DNA of 24,182 nucleotides from a virus. Shown here piece after piece: positions 18,017 to 24,182 of this stretch; the stretch's first letter is position 1; every line of letters starts with the position of its first letter. The translations under genes and the position numbers were made by a program. The stretch covers positions 1-24,182 of IMG/VR virus record IMGVR_UViG_3300029915_000144, one strand, 5' to 3'. The notes under the pieces are model-generated. The model searched no databases. It saw only the letters and a program-made list of their open reading frames with translations, and had not been told where the DNA came from.

Positions 18017-18991
18017 ATGTTAACTAAAAATAAAATTCCTCTTGGAGGGACGGAACTTTTGATGAATCGTCTGAAGGAAGCCGTACCCGAAGATTTGATG
18101 AGTAATTTTCAAATTATTCCGACGAGACTCACCGAGTCTCTGGACGAAACAAAAATTAGAATTGCCTACATCCACGACCTTGCCGGTGATCCGTCGCTGG
18201 ATTATCTGAAATATTCTGGATGGAAAAAGTTCCACCTTCTGGTGTTTGTTTCAAACTGGCAGATGCAATCCTTCATCAAGGAATATAACATTCCATGGTC
18301 GAAGTGCATCGTCATCGAGAATTCGATTCTTCCGATTGAAGGCGTGGACGTTAACAAGCCCACCGACACGGTTCGGCTGATCTACACGCCCACTCCCCAT
18401 CGTGGTCTGAACATTCTCGCCACAGTCTTCCCTAGCCTCTTGGAGAAGTATCCTAATCTAGAGCTAGACGTGTTCTCGTCGTTCGACCTTTATGGATGGT
18501 CAGAGCGGGATAAGGAATACGAGGCGCTGTTCGACTTCTGCCGCCAACATCCCAAGATTAATTATCATGGGTCTCAATCTAATGATATTGTGAGAGAAGC
18601 CCTTGCCAAGTCTCACATCTTCGCATATCCTTCTACATGGCAGGAAACTTCTTGTTTGTGTCTGATCGAGGCGATGTCGGCAGGGTTGACGTGTGTTCAT
18701 TCGAACCTCGGGGCTCTTTATGAAACCTCCGCAAATTGGACCTATTCCTACCAATTTCAAGAAGATATCAACAAGCACAGTCTGTCCTTTAAGTCGATGC
18801 TTGATATCGCCATTTCAAATTATACCGATGGTTACAACATCGGTGCGAAGCTTCAAAATCAGAAGTCCTATGTAGATCAAATCCATAACTGGAACTTCCG
18901 TAAAATTCAGTGGAATAATCTACTGACCCAGATGGTCGGCCTTCCCCGCGAGATGGAGAAGGAAGAGGCCGTTTTCAACTATAAAACCTAA
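18017..18991 (+). CDS. GT4-type (GT-B fold) glycosyltransferase
   Basis: A 324-aa protein with the group 1 glycosyltransferase plan: N-terminal glycine loop GGTELLMNRL (10-19), a central VFVSNWQMQSFIKEY segment, TPTPHRGLNIL at the start of the C-terminal domain, and the E-x7-E motif in ETSCLCLIEAMSAG. It transfers a sugar from a nucleotide donor. In phages the acceptor may be hypermodified DNA bases (protecting against restriction), a virion protein or a host surface glycan; the sequence does not say which. AAGGAG precedes ATG 18017. Confidence 0.88.
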   Translation: MLTKNKIPLGGTELLMNRLKEAVPEDLMSNFQIIPTRLTESLDETKIRIAYIHDLAGDPSLDYLKYSGWKKFHLLVFVSNWQMQSFIKEYNIPWSKCIVIENSILPIEGVDVNKPTDTVRLIYTPTPHRGLNILATVFPSLLEKYPNLELDVFSSFDLYGWSERDKEYEALFDFCRQHPKINYHGSQSNDIVREALAKSHIFAYPSTWQETSCLCLIEAMSAGLTCVHSNLGALYETSANWTYSYQFQEDINKHSLSFKSMLDIAISNYTDGYNIGAKLQNQKSYVDQIHNWNFRKIQWNNLLTQMVGLPREMEKEEAVFNYKT

Positions 18992-19000
18992 AGGTGTATT

Positions 19001-19285
19001 ATGTCTCTTAAGTTGCGGTTTCATTCGAACGACAAGGGTGCCGAGATTTTAGAAATTCTATCTAATCGCCCTCCAAATATTAAGGATTTGATCCCTAACA
19101 TTATCCGGCGTCTGGAGAGTGATGAAAATACTTATTACGAACTTGAGAGTTGGGTACATGATTTTGTCGGAGAATACAACGAAATGATGATCCGTAAGGC
19201 GTCGAAATTAGAATTACTAGCGGCAGAGCAAGCCGCAGACGACGACGCTGTATATGGTGGAGCCTATGGGGAATTTTATCTATGA
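19001..19285 (+). CDS. Hypothetical protein (94 aa)
   Basis: A 94-aa acidic helical protein, MSLKLRFHSNDKGAEILEIL to an alanine- and tyrosine-rich C-terminus (AAEQAADDDAVYGGAYGEFY). AAGGTG lies upstream of ATG 19001, ten bases after the glycosyltransferase stop. It overlaps the next gene as ATGA. No recognisable domain. Confidence 0.68.
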   Translation: MSLKLRFHSNDKGAEILEILSNRPPNIKDLIPNIIRRLESDENTYYELESWVHDFVGEYNEMMIRKASKLELLAAEQAADDDAVYGGAYGEFYL

Positions 19286-19554
19286 ATGCACAAGTTATCC
19301 TGACAGATGAAAATATTTTTATAACAATTCCTATAAGTGCTTTGAAATTTGCTGCTGCTGTAGCCTTCAATAATGAATGTGGATTTGAAAATCATAAATA
19401 TTTCATTGAAGATGAAAAGGAATTTGCAAAGAGTCTTTATTATGAACTGACCAGAGAAGAGGAAAATGGTGATACATTAGTTGATCTAATGTTGGATAAG
19501 GCAACAATAAATGCCCTTGAACAGGGAGCCGAAGGAATTGGTGGAATAGAATGA
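19282..19554 (+). CDS. Hypothetical protein (90 aa)
   Basis: A 90-aa strongly acidic protein, beginning MNAQVILTDENIFITIPISA. The composition (EDEKEFAKSLYYELTREEEN) suggests a soluble helical fold. ATGA overlaps occur at both ends, with the preceding gene and with rnh, so it is tightly coupled to the RNase H gene and may act with it. No domain recognised. Confidence 0.68.
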   Translation: MNAQVILTDENIFITIPISALKFAAAVAFNNECGFENHKYFIEDEKEFAKSLYYELTREEENGDTLVDLMLDKATINALEQGAEGIGGIE

Positions 19555-20387
19555 TCCTTCTTGACTTCTCTGGCACGATGGTAGCCGCCGTCATGCAGTA
19601 TCTTTTTATGAACGATACGGTGGAGCTAAACGAAGACCTGATCCGCCACATGGTCCTGAAGTCAATTCAGGCCGTTAAGCGTAAGCATCGTGACTATGGG
19701 AACGTGATTATTTCCTGCGACTCTCACACTTATTGGCGCAAGGATTTATTTCCTTACTACAAGATCGGAAGGAAGAAGACCCGCGAAGAGTCCCTGATCA
19801 ACTGGTCTGACGTGTATAAGTACATGCGGAAGATCAAGGAAGAAATTAATGAAAACTTTTCTTATCCGCTGATCGAAGTGGAAGGCGCGGAGTCGGATGA
19901 TATCATCGCCACCTTGGTAAGGCTTGTTTTTCTCGAAGAGCCCGTCATGATCGTCTCGCGTGACCATGATTTCATGCAACTTCAGCGGTATAAGAACGTC
20001 AAGCAGTACAGTTCGGTGGATAAAAAGTTCCTAGAAACGGATGATCCGAACAAATATCTCTTCGAACACATAATTAAAGGCGATTCTGGTGACTCAATCC
20101 CCAATATCTTCTCGCCCATCAATTCTGTCGCATTAAATATAAGACAGAAGCCAGCGCATAAGAAAAAGATCGACCTGTGGTGGGAAGATAAAAGGGTGCC
20201 TGACGAATTGAAGGAAAGATTTGATCTGAATAGACAATTGATTGATCTGAGCAAGACTCCGATGGAGTTGCAAAAGAAGATCGTAGAGACCTATTTTGTC
20301 CAAAAAGATAAACCCAAGAAAAACCTGATGAATTATTTCATGGAGCATAATTTATCAGAACTATTACCAGACATCCAGAACTTTTAA
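19551..20387 (+). CDS. rnh: T4 RNase H-type 5'-3' nuclease (FEN-1 family)
   Basis: A 278-aa protein (T4 Rnh is 305 aa). Metal-binding acids are in the expected places: D5 (LLDFSG), D57 (ISCDSH), the E111-G-A-E114-S-D116-D117 cluster, D138-x-D140 (SRDHDF), and the helix-hairpin-helix GDSGDSIPN with D178 and D181. It removes RNA primers and flaps from lagging-strand fragments, cooperating with the polymerase and, in T4, with the single-strand binding protein. ATGA overlap couples it to the preceding gene. Confidence 0.93.
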   Translation: MILLDFSGTMVAAVMQYLFMNDTVELNEDLIRHMVLKSIQAVKRKHRDYGNVIISCDSHTYWRKDLFPYYKIGRKKTREESLINWSDVYKYMRKIKEEINENFSYPLIEVEGAESDDIIATLVRLVFLEEPVMIVSRDHDFMQLQRYKNVKQYSSVDKKFLETDDPNKYLFEHIIKGDSGDSIPNIFSPINSVALNIRQKPAHKKKIDLWWEDKRVPDELKERFDLNRQLIDLSKTPMELQKKIVETYFVQKDKPKKNLMNYFMEHNLSELLPDIQNF

Positions 20388-20397
20388 GGAGAATATT

Positions 20398-21090
20398 TTG
20401 AGCCAGCCTACCGCCATCTCGCTATTGCTGAAGACAGCATCCGACATCAAGAAGACCCACACACGAGCCGACCAGATTCTTTATCTCCGCACGGTATTCA
20501 ACGAGCCCTTACGTTTCATCGTGCAGGGTGCTCTTCATCCCGGCGTCGAATGGCTGCTCCCCAAGGGTCGAATCGACTACAAACCGGCCAGCCGTGATGG
20601 AGACTTGGATTCGAAGCTGTATCGTGAATATCGTAAGCTTTACATCTTCTGTAAGGGTGGAGTTGATAACCTTGACCAGCGCAAGCGCGAGAATCTTTTT
20701 AAACAGCTTCTTGAATCTGTTCATCCAGATGATGCCGAACTTCTTCTTGCCGTCAAGGACAAGTATCTTCCCTATCCCGGAATTGACTATGAACTATTTC
20801 AGGAAGCCTATCCCGGCATTCTCCCTGACCCTGTGAAGGCCCCTGTGGCCGAAGATGTTAAGGCTATCATCACAGGTACCGATGAACTTACTGACGAGGC
20901 TCTACAGGCCCTTTACTCCAAGCGTTTCAAGCCTGCCGCAGCGCCGGTATTCGAGCCCGGCGACGACGCTGGCCCTGTAATTGGAACAAATACAAATAAG
21001 GGAAAGGTTGTGGTTAATGACGGCGTGAAAAATTTTTTGGTATCGAAGGAAGAAGCTGGAAAGTGGAATCCCGGAAGATTAAAGAAGTAA
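20398..21090 (+). CDS. DUF6433-like conserved T4-like phage protein (230 aa)
   Basis: The protein resembles a family found after RNase H in T4-like phages: N-terminal helix, FIVQGALHPGVEWLLPKGRI, a FKQLLESVHPDDAELLLAVK segment, then a FQEAYPGIL motif. I recall it as DUF6433 (not verified). Function unknown; conserved linkage to rnh suggests a replication role. The C-terminal 70 residues are a low-complexity Pro/Ala/Gly linker ending in a basic GKWNPGRLKK. TTG 20398 has AAGGAG 6 nt upstream. Confidence 0.72.
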   Translation: MSQPTAISLLLKTASDIKKTHTRADQILYLRTVFNEPLRFIVQGALHPGVEWLLPKGRIDYKPASRDGDLDSKLYREYRKLYIFCKGGVDNLDQRKRENLFKQLLESVHPDDAELLLAVKDKYLPYPGIDYELFQEAYPGILPDPVKAPVAEDVKAIITGTDELTDEALQALYSKRFKPAAAPVFEPGDDAGPVIGTNTNKGKVVVNDGVKNFLVSKEEAGKWNPGRLKK

Positions 21091-21144
21091 TCTACACCAA
21101 TCTATACAAACTCGTAATGTTTCTCAATCCATAGGAAGTTTAAA

Positions 21145-21405
21145 ATAAATCTTGAAAAGAACACCTACCTCTATAACAAAATTGTCGAATATCGTCAAAA
21201 ATATTGTGGCGGTGAAGACGGTAATGGCAAAATTAATTATGTCATTGATTTGAATAGTGATGGAAATATAATCGTGTCGGATTCCGGCAGTTGTCTTACA
21301 CTTAATACGTCTCTTAATATTTCTGATATATTTGAACAAAAGGATGTGAATGATAAAAATATTACTACTGAGGTTGATATTCTTGAAGGTCTGATGATTG
21401 TTTGA
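21145..21405 (+). CDS. Hypothetical protein (86 aa), probable ATA start
   Basis: An open frame from 21118 to TGA 21405 reads as a credible protein (NLEKNTYLYNKIVEYRQKY, then INYVIDLNSDGNIIVSDSG, then TTEVDILEGLMIV) but contains no upstream ATG, GTG or TTG. AGGAAG at 21133-21138 lies 6 nt before ATA 21145, the best candidate start. The codon-level coherence, lack of another frame and overlap with the next gene argue for coding. No domain recognised; the DLNSDGNIIVSD stretch resembles a short beta hairpin. Confidence 0.55.
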   Translation: MNLEKNTYLYNKIVEYRQKYCGGEDGNGKINYVIDLNSDGNIIVSDSGSCLTLNTSLNISDIFEQKDVNDKNITTEVDILEGLMIV

Positions 21406-21535
21406 ACGTGTAGACACATATAATTTAACTTATGATACGATGTTCTCATATGACATAAGAGACGCCCGTCTAGATCAACAAATTTATTCGAACGTATATG
21501 ACATTATCAAAAAAGTAAGGAACATAAATGCCTAA
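21398..21535 (+). CDS. Small hypothetical protein (45 aa)
   Basis: TTG 21398, with GAAGG 8 nt upstream, opens a 45-aa frame: MFERVDTYNLTYDTMFSYDI, then RDARLDQQIYSNVYDIIKKV. It overlaps the previous gene by 8 nt and the next gene's ATG by 8 nt, the same packing used throughout this region. It is tyrosine- and aspartate-rich, with no known family. Confidence 0.55.
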   Translation: MFERVDTYNLTYDTMFSYDIRDARLDQQIYSNVYDIIKKVRNINA

Positions 21536-21758
21536 CAACTATACGCTGCTTGACAAGACCACGAACGAAGAGTATGATGTAACAATGTCATACGATGACT
21601 TCGTGGCCTTGCTTGAATTTGATAAGAATATTCAACAAGTCTTCCGACCCCTTAACTATGCCTATCGCATCGGAGGCCTCAAGGTTTCCGAGGCTTGGCG
21701 TAGCCGTCTGAAGGCGATGAAGAAGGCAAATCCTCGCTCAACGATTCAAATTCCATAA
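21528..21758 (+). CDS. Conserved T4-like phage small protein (76 aa)
   Basis: A 76-aa protein beginning MPNNYTLLDKTTNEEYDVTM and ending KKANPRSTIQIP. The pattern (a TxxxY-x-x-xMS-x-x-x-x-x-x-L motif and a K-ANPRSTI tail) matches small proteins next to phoH in T4-like phages, some labelled FmdB-like regulators; the zinc ribbon expected of true FmdB is not visible here. AAGGAA 5 nt upstream supports ATG 21528. Confidence 0.72.
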   Translation: MPNNYTLLDKTTNEEYDVTMSYDDFVALLEFDKNIQQVFRPLNYAYRIGGLKVSEAWRSRLKAMKKANPRSTIQIP

Positions 21759-21809
21759 TACACTATAGAAGTGTAAAATACCTTGGAATAAGGGAAAGTA
21801 TAAATAACA

Positions 21810-22577
21810 ATGTCGCCAGAAATTAAGGAAAGGACTTCATTGTTGTCGGTACGTAGTAAGAAAGACCCAATCGTAAAAATTAAAGCGGTAAAGCCTTCTA
21901 AGCCATTCATTATACGAGAAATAAAACCAGCAACCATCAACCAAAATAAAGCCTTCAAATCCTACAATAAAGACAAAAATCTGCTGTTCCATGGCATGGC
22001 CGGAACCGGAAAATCCTTCATCTCCATATATCTCGCACTTGAAGAAATCATGGATCAACATGATCCAAGTCCATATGAAAAGTTGATTATTGTGCGAAGT
22101 GTCGTGCCTACCCGAGATGTCGGATTCCTACCGGGTAGCGTGGTCGAGAAGGCTCAAGAATATGAGGCACCTTACGAGAGCATCGCTGTCGAATTATTTG
22201 GTGTCCATGACGCCTACAAACAGCTTAAAAATCGGGAACTTCTTCAATTCAAGACGACTTCCTTCATACGCGGTATTACCCTTAATAACTCCATCATTCT
22301 GGTCGATGAGATTCAGAACATGGATGCGGATGAGCTAAGAAGTATCATCACCAGAACAGGCGACAACTGTAAGATTATCTTCTCAGGCGACTTCCGCCAA
22401 TCCGACTTCCGAGGCCGTGATAAAGAATACAAGCATGACGTGGTAAGCTTCATGGAAATTATCAAGACCATGCCGAATGATTTCGACATCATCGAGTTTG
22501 GAATTGATGACATCGTTAGATCGAAGCTTGTCAAGAACTTCTTGATTGCCGAGGATAACTATCTAAAGAATGTCTGA
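21810..22577 (+). CDS. phoH: PhoH-like P-loop ATPase
   Basis: A 255-aa ATPase with Walker A GMAGTGKS (62-69), Walker B ILVDEIQN (163-170), and the PhoH core FSGDFRQSDFRG after it; the TRDVGFLPGSVVEKAQEYEA segment is also diagnostic. PhoH proteins are common in marine and T4-like phages; proposed roles involve RNA metabolism, but none is settled. AAGGGA about 11 nt upstream supports ATG 21810. The N-terminal 45 residues are a basic extension. It overlaps the Seg-like gene by 8 nt. Confidence 0.93.
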   Translation: MSPEIKERTSLLSVRSKKDPIVKIKAVKPSKPFIIREIKPATINQNKAFKSYNKDKNLLFHGMAGTGKSFISIYLALEEIMDQHDPSPYEKLIIVRSVVPTRDVGFLPGSVVEKAQEYEAPYESIAVELFGVHDAYKQLKNRELLQFKTTSFIRGITLNNSIILVDEIQNMDADELRSIITRTGDNCKIIFSGDFRQSDFRGRDKEYKHDVVSFMEIIKTMPNDFDIIEFGIDDIVRSKLVKNFLIAEDNYLKNV

Positions 22578-23043
22578 TCCTTGGCTGCTAGACGGTAAAC
22601 CTTTCGAAGAAGAGGATATCCCCGAGGGAAAGATTGGATTTGTTTATCTGATCACCAACCTCGTGGATAACCGTAAATATATTGGGAGGAAAATTTTTTA
22701 CTCCACCAAGCGGCTTCCGCCCCTGAAGGGAAAGACCCGAAAGCGAAAAAAAATCACAGGCTCCGACTGGCAAAATTATTATGGTTCCTCCGACGAAATG
22801 AAGGAATTGATATTGACAATCGGAAAAATTTCCTTTAGAAGAGAGATATTGCATCTCTGTGGTTCTAAATCCGAGATGTCATATTTAGAAACGAAAGAAA
22901 TATTCGTTAGAGATGCGCTTTTAAAGGAAGAATTTATAAATCGATGGGTCACGGTTCAGATCAACGGTAATAATTTAAAGGGAATGATAATTGATAAACA
23001 TTGGTGTGAAAGTGAAGGAAGACAAGAGCCTCTCACAGACTGA
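22570..23043 (+). CDS. Seg-like GIY-YIG nuclease-domain protein (157 aa)
   Basis: The GIY-YIG core is visible: G23-FVYLITN and KYIGRK (37-41 region), followed by a basic linker (KTRKRKKITGSDWQNYYGSS) and a conserved FRREILHLCGSKSEMSYLET, whose Glu near 107 may be the metal ligand. T4-like phages carry this protein next to PhoH, usually labelled Seg-like homing endonuclease. Because it is conserved in place rather than mobile-looking, it may instead be a fixed DNA-processing enzyme. ATG 22570 overlaps phoH by 8 nt. Confidence 0.82.
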   Translation: MSDPWLLDGKPFEEEDIPEGKIGFVYLITNLVDNRKYIGRKIFYSTKRLPPLKGKTRKRKKITGSDWQNYYGSSDEMKELILTIGKISFRREILHLCGSKSEMSYLETKEIFVRDALLKEEFINRWVTVQINGNNLKGMIIDKHWCESEGRQEPLTD

Positions 23044-23299
23044 TCGGCTTGCCATCGCCCTCAACAATCTTTTTAATGATAGTGGTGAAATAAATCGCAC
23101 CTATCATGGCGTATTTTCTGAACCGTATAATCTCTACACAGGCAAGGGCGAGGAAAACAAAGATTCCAACGTTGAGGCCTTCTGTGATGTGATGATCGAC
23201 GGCCAGCCGCATTCGTTCGGTTGGCGCTGGTGGGGTAAACGTGCCGAAGTCCTCATCGAAGAGATGAAAAAGACGGCACTTGAACTGAAGGATATATAA
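22991..23299 (+). CDS. Hypothetical protein (102 aa)
   Basis: A 102-aa acidic protein starting MINIGVKVKEDKSLSQTDRL, with a VMIDGQPHSFGWRWWGKRAE segment containing a WRWW cluster. The TTG at 22991 has AAGGGA 7 nt upstream and overlaps the Seg-like gene by 53 nt, so later starts (GTG 23006, 23012) remain possible. No family recognised. Confidence 0.62.
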   Translation: MINIGVKVKEDKSLSQTDRLAIALNNLFNDSGEINRTYHGVFSEPYNLYTGKGEENKDSNVEAFCDVMIDGQPHSFGWRWWGKRAEVLIEEMKKTALELKDI

Positions 23300-23304
23300 A
23301 ATAA

Positions 23305-24182
23305 ATGAATGATAATGTAAAACGTGGTTTCAAGCGGAAGACGATTGTCGAGACGATTGAACGGAAGATGAATAAGTGGATCAAGTCGATTGACGACGAG
23401 AAGCTTCAGAAGCGTGTCAAGGCTGATTATATCGTGACGGGCGGCGCAATCGCCTCCATGCTGCTAGGTGACATGCCCAACGACTATGACGTGTATTTTC
23501 AGACGCCAGCCGTTGCCCTCGATCTTGTTAATTATTATCTTGGCAAGGTCACCAAGTCTGATAAGGTCAGCCGAATTTACGCCGAGGAAAGTAATCGTGG
23601 TGGCGTCAAGGTAATGATCAAGTCGGCAGGCATTATCCGTTCCGAAGAAGAAGATTTCAAGGATTATGATTATTTCGAGGCCACCAATGGCACGAATATC
23701 GAATCCTATCTGGATAAGGAGTCTTTCAAGTCCAAGACGCCTTACACCGTGGCGATGATTTCTTCCAATGCCATTTCTCTGCATGGTGACGTACAGATTA
23801 TCACCCGCTTCGTCGGTCGTCCCGATGTCATCCATGAGAACTATGATTTCGTGCATGTCACCAATTGGTTTACGGAGGCCTCTGGACTGGTTCTTAACGA
23901 TGAGGCGCTAGAAGCCATCCTCGCGCGTGAACTTCGCTACGTAGGGTCTCTATATCCAATCTGCACCATGTTCCGCATCAAGAAGTTCCTGAACCGTGGC
24001 TGGACCATCACCGCAGGCGAGATGCTGAAGATTGCGTGGGATATTTCGAAGCTTGATCTGGATGACATGGCAGTTCTCTATGATCAGTTGATTGGCGTCG
24101 ATGCAGCCTACTTCCACCAGCTTATCACCATCCTGAAGAAGGTCGATAGGACCGAACTGGATCGTACCTATCTATTCGAGGC
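23305..24182 (+). CDS. Poly(A)-polymerase-head nucleotidyltransferase (3' truncated)
   Basis: ATG 23305 opens a frame of at least 292 codons that runs off the right edge. The core YIVTGGAIASMLLGDMPNDY-DVYF (about residues 43-66) has the GG...PNDYDVY pattern of class II nucleotidyltransferases (poly(A) polymerase or CCA-adding head), with the D-x-D pair; the usual R-D after GG is replaced by A-S. The substrate is unknown. A CCA-adding or RNA-tailing role would fit the CCA-less tRNA-like elements in this genome, but that is speculation. There is no strong ribosome-binding site; the start follows the previous stop by 5 nt. Confidence 0.75.
   Translation, partial: MNDNVKRGFKRKTIVETIERKMNKWIKSIDDEKLQKRVKADYIVTGGAIASMLLGDMPNDYDVYFQTPAVALDLVNYYLGKVTKSDKVSRIYAEESNRGGVKVMIKSAGIIRSEEEDFKDYDYFEATNGTNIESYLDKESFKSKTPYTVAMISSNAISLHGDVQIITRFVGRPDVIHENYDFVHVTNWFTEASGLVLNDEALEAILARELRYVGSLYPICTMFRIKKFLNRGWTITAGEMLKIAWDISKLDLDDMAVLYDQLIGVDAAYFHQLITILKKVDRTELDRTYLFE

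Noticed and set aside
21799-21806. TATAAATA late promoter-like motif in front of phoH
   Set aside because: Initiation about 6 nt downstream would fall at or inside the ATG at 21810, leaving no leader or ribosome-binding site; more likely chance.
1-24182. CRISPR arrays, insertion sequences, prophage attachment sites, rRNA
   Set aside because: No regularly spaced repeats, transposase motifs, att-like direct repeats at tRNAs or rRNA signatures were seen.

Overview
This window is part of the genome of a large tailed, T4-superfamily (myovirus-like) phage. The evidence is a compact set of T4-type replication and recombination genes: a family B DNA polymerase like gp43, a UvsX-type recombinase, a T4 RNase H-type 5' nuclease, a PhoH ATPase and a Seg-like GIY-YIG protein. 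Genes are packed with ATGA/TAATG overlaps, and there are phage tRNAs and many small unknown ORFs. A complete GapR (DUF2312) homologue points to an alphaproteobacterial host, because that chromosome-binding family is typical of Alphaproteobacteria. The host inference rests mainly on this one gene.

Layout. (1) 1-1741, plus strand: the tail end of a Pro/Ala-rich protein, a metallophosphoesterase with an N-terminal HNR-like domain, and a ClpP-like serine protease. (2) 1738-4200, minus strand: ten small unknown genes in three short operons. Each operon is headed by a sigma70-like promoter with a 17-bp spacer and the same AATGATTTATATT core; this looks like a host-takeover (early) block. (3) 4226-7539, plus: a nucleotidyltransferase-fold protein, small membrane and lipoprotein ORFs, two tRNAs (a divergent Thr-UGU and a type I UAG-anticodon tRNA), and small genes behind two further TTGACA promoters. 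(4) 7560-7707: no gene, but four predicted helices ending in a strong intrinsic terminator, so a candidate small RNA. (5) 7724-16462: peptide deformylase, DNA polymerase, macro-domain-like protein, coil-containing membrane protein, UvsX, a nuclease-like protein, small genes and GapR. (6) 16492-17302: a second tRNA region with Asn-GUU and Gln-CUG tRNAs, two odd tRNA-like elements with very long acceptor helices, and a deaminase-like gene. (7) 17326-24182: membrane protein, polynucleotide kinase-like protein, glycosyltransferase, RNase H, conserved T4-like small genes, PhoH, Seg-like protein, and a truncated poly(A)-polymerase-head nucleotidyltransferase at the right edge.

How it fits together. 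Polymerase, UvsX and RNase H form a replication/recombination core. Deformylase, ClpP, tRNAs, kinase and nucleotidyltransferases are auxiliary translation, protein-turnover and RNA functions. Start-codon use is unusual: about a dozen genes, including polymerase, UvsX and deformylase, appear to start at TTG, and two ORFs can only be read in full if they start at ATA.

Limits: no database search or folding program was used. Family names come from motifs and memory. The species cannot be named from the sequence alone.
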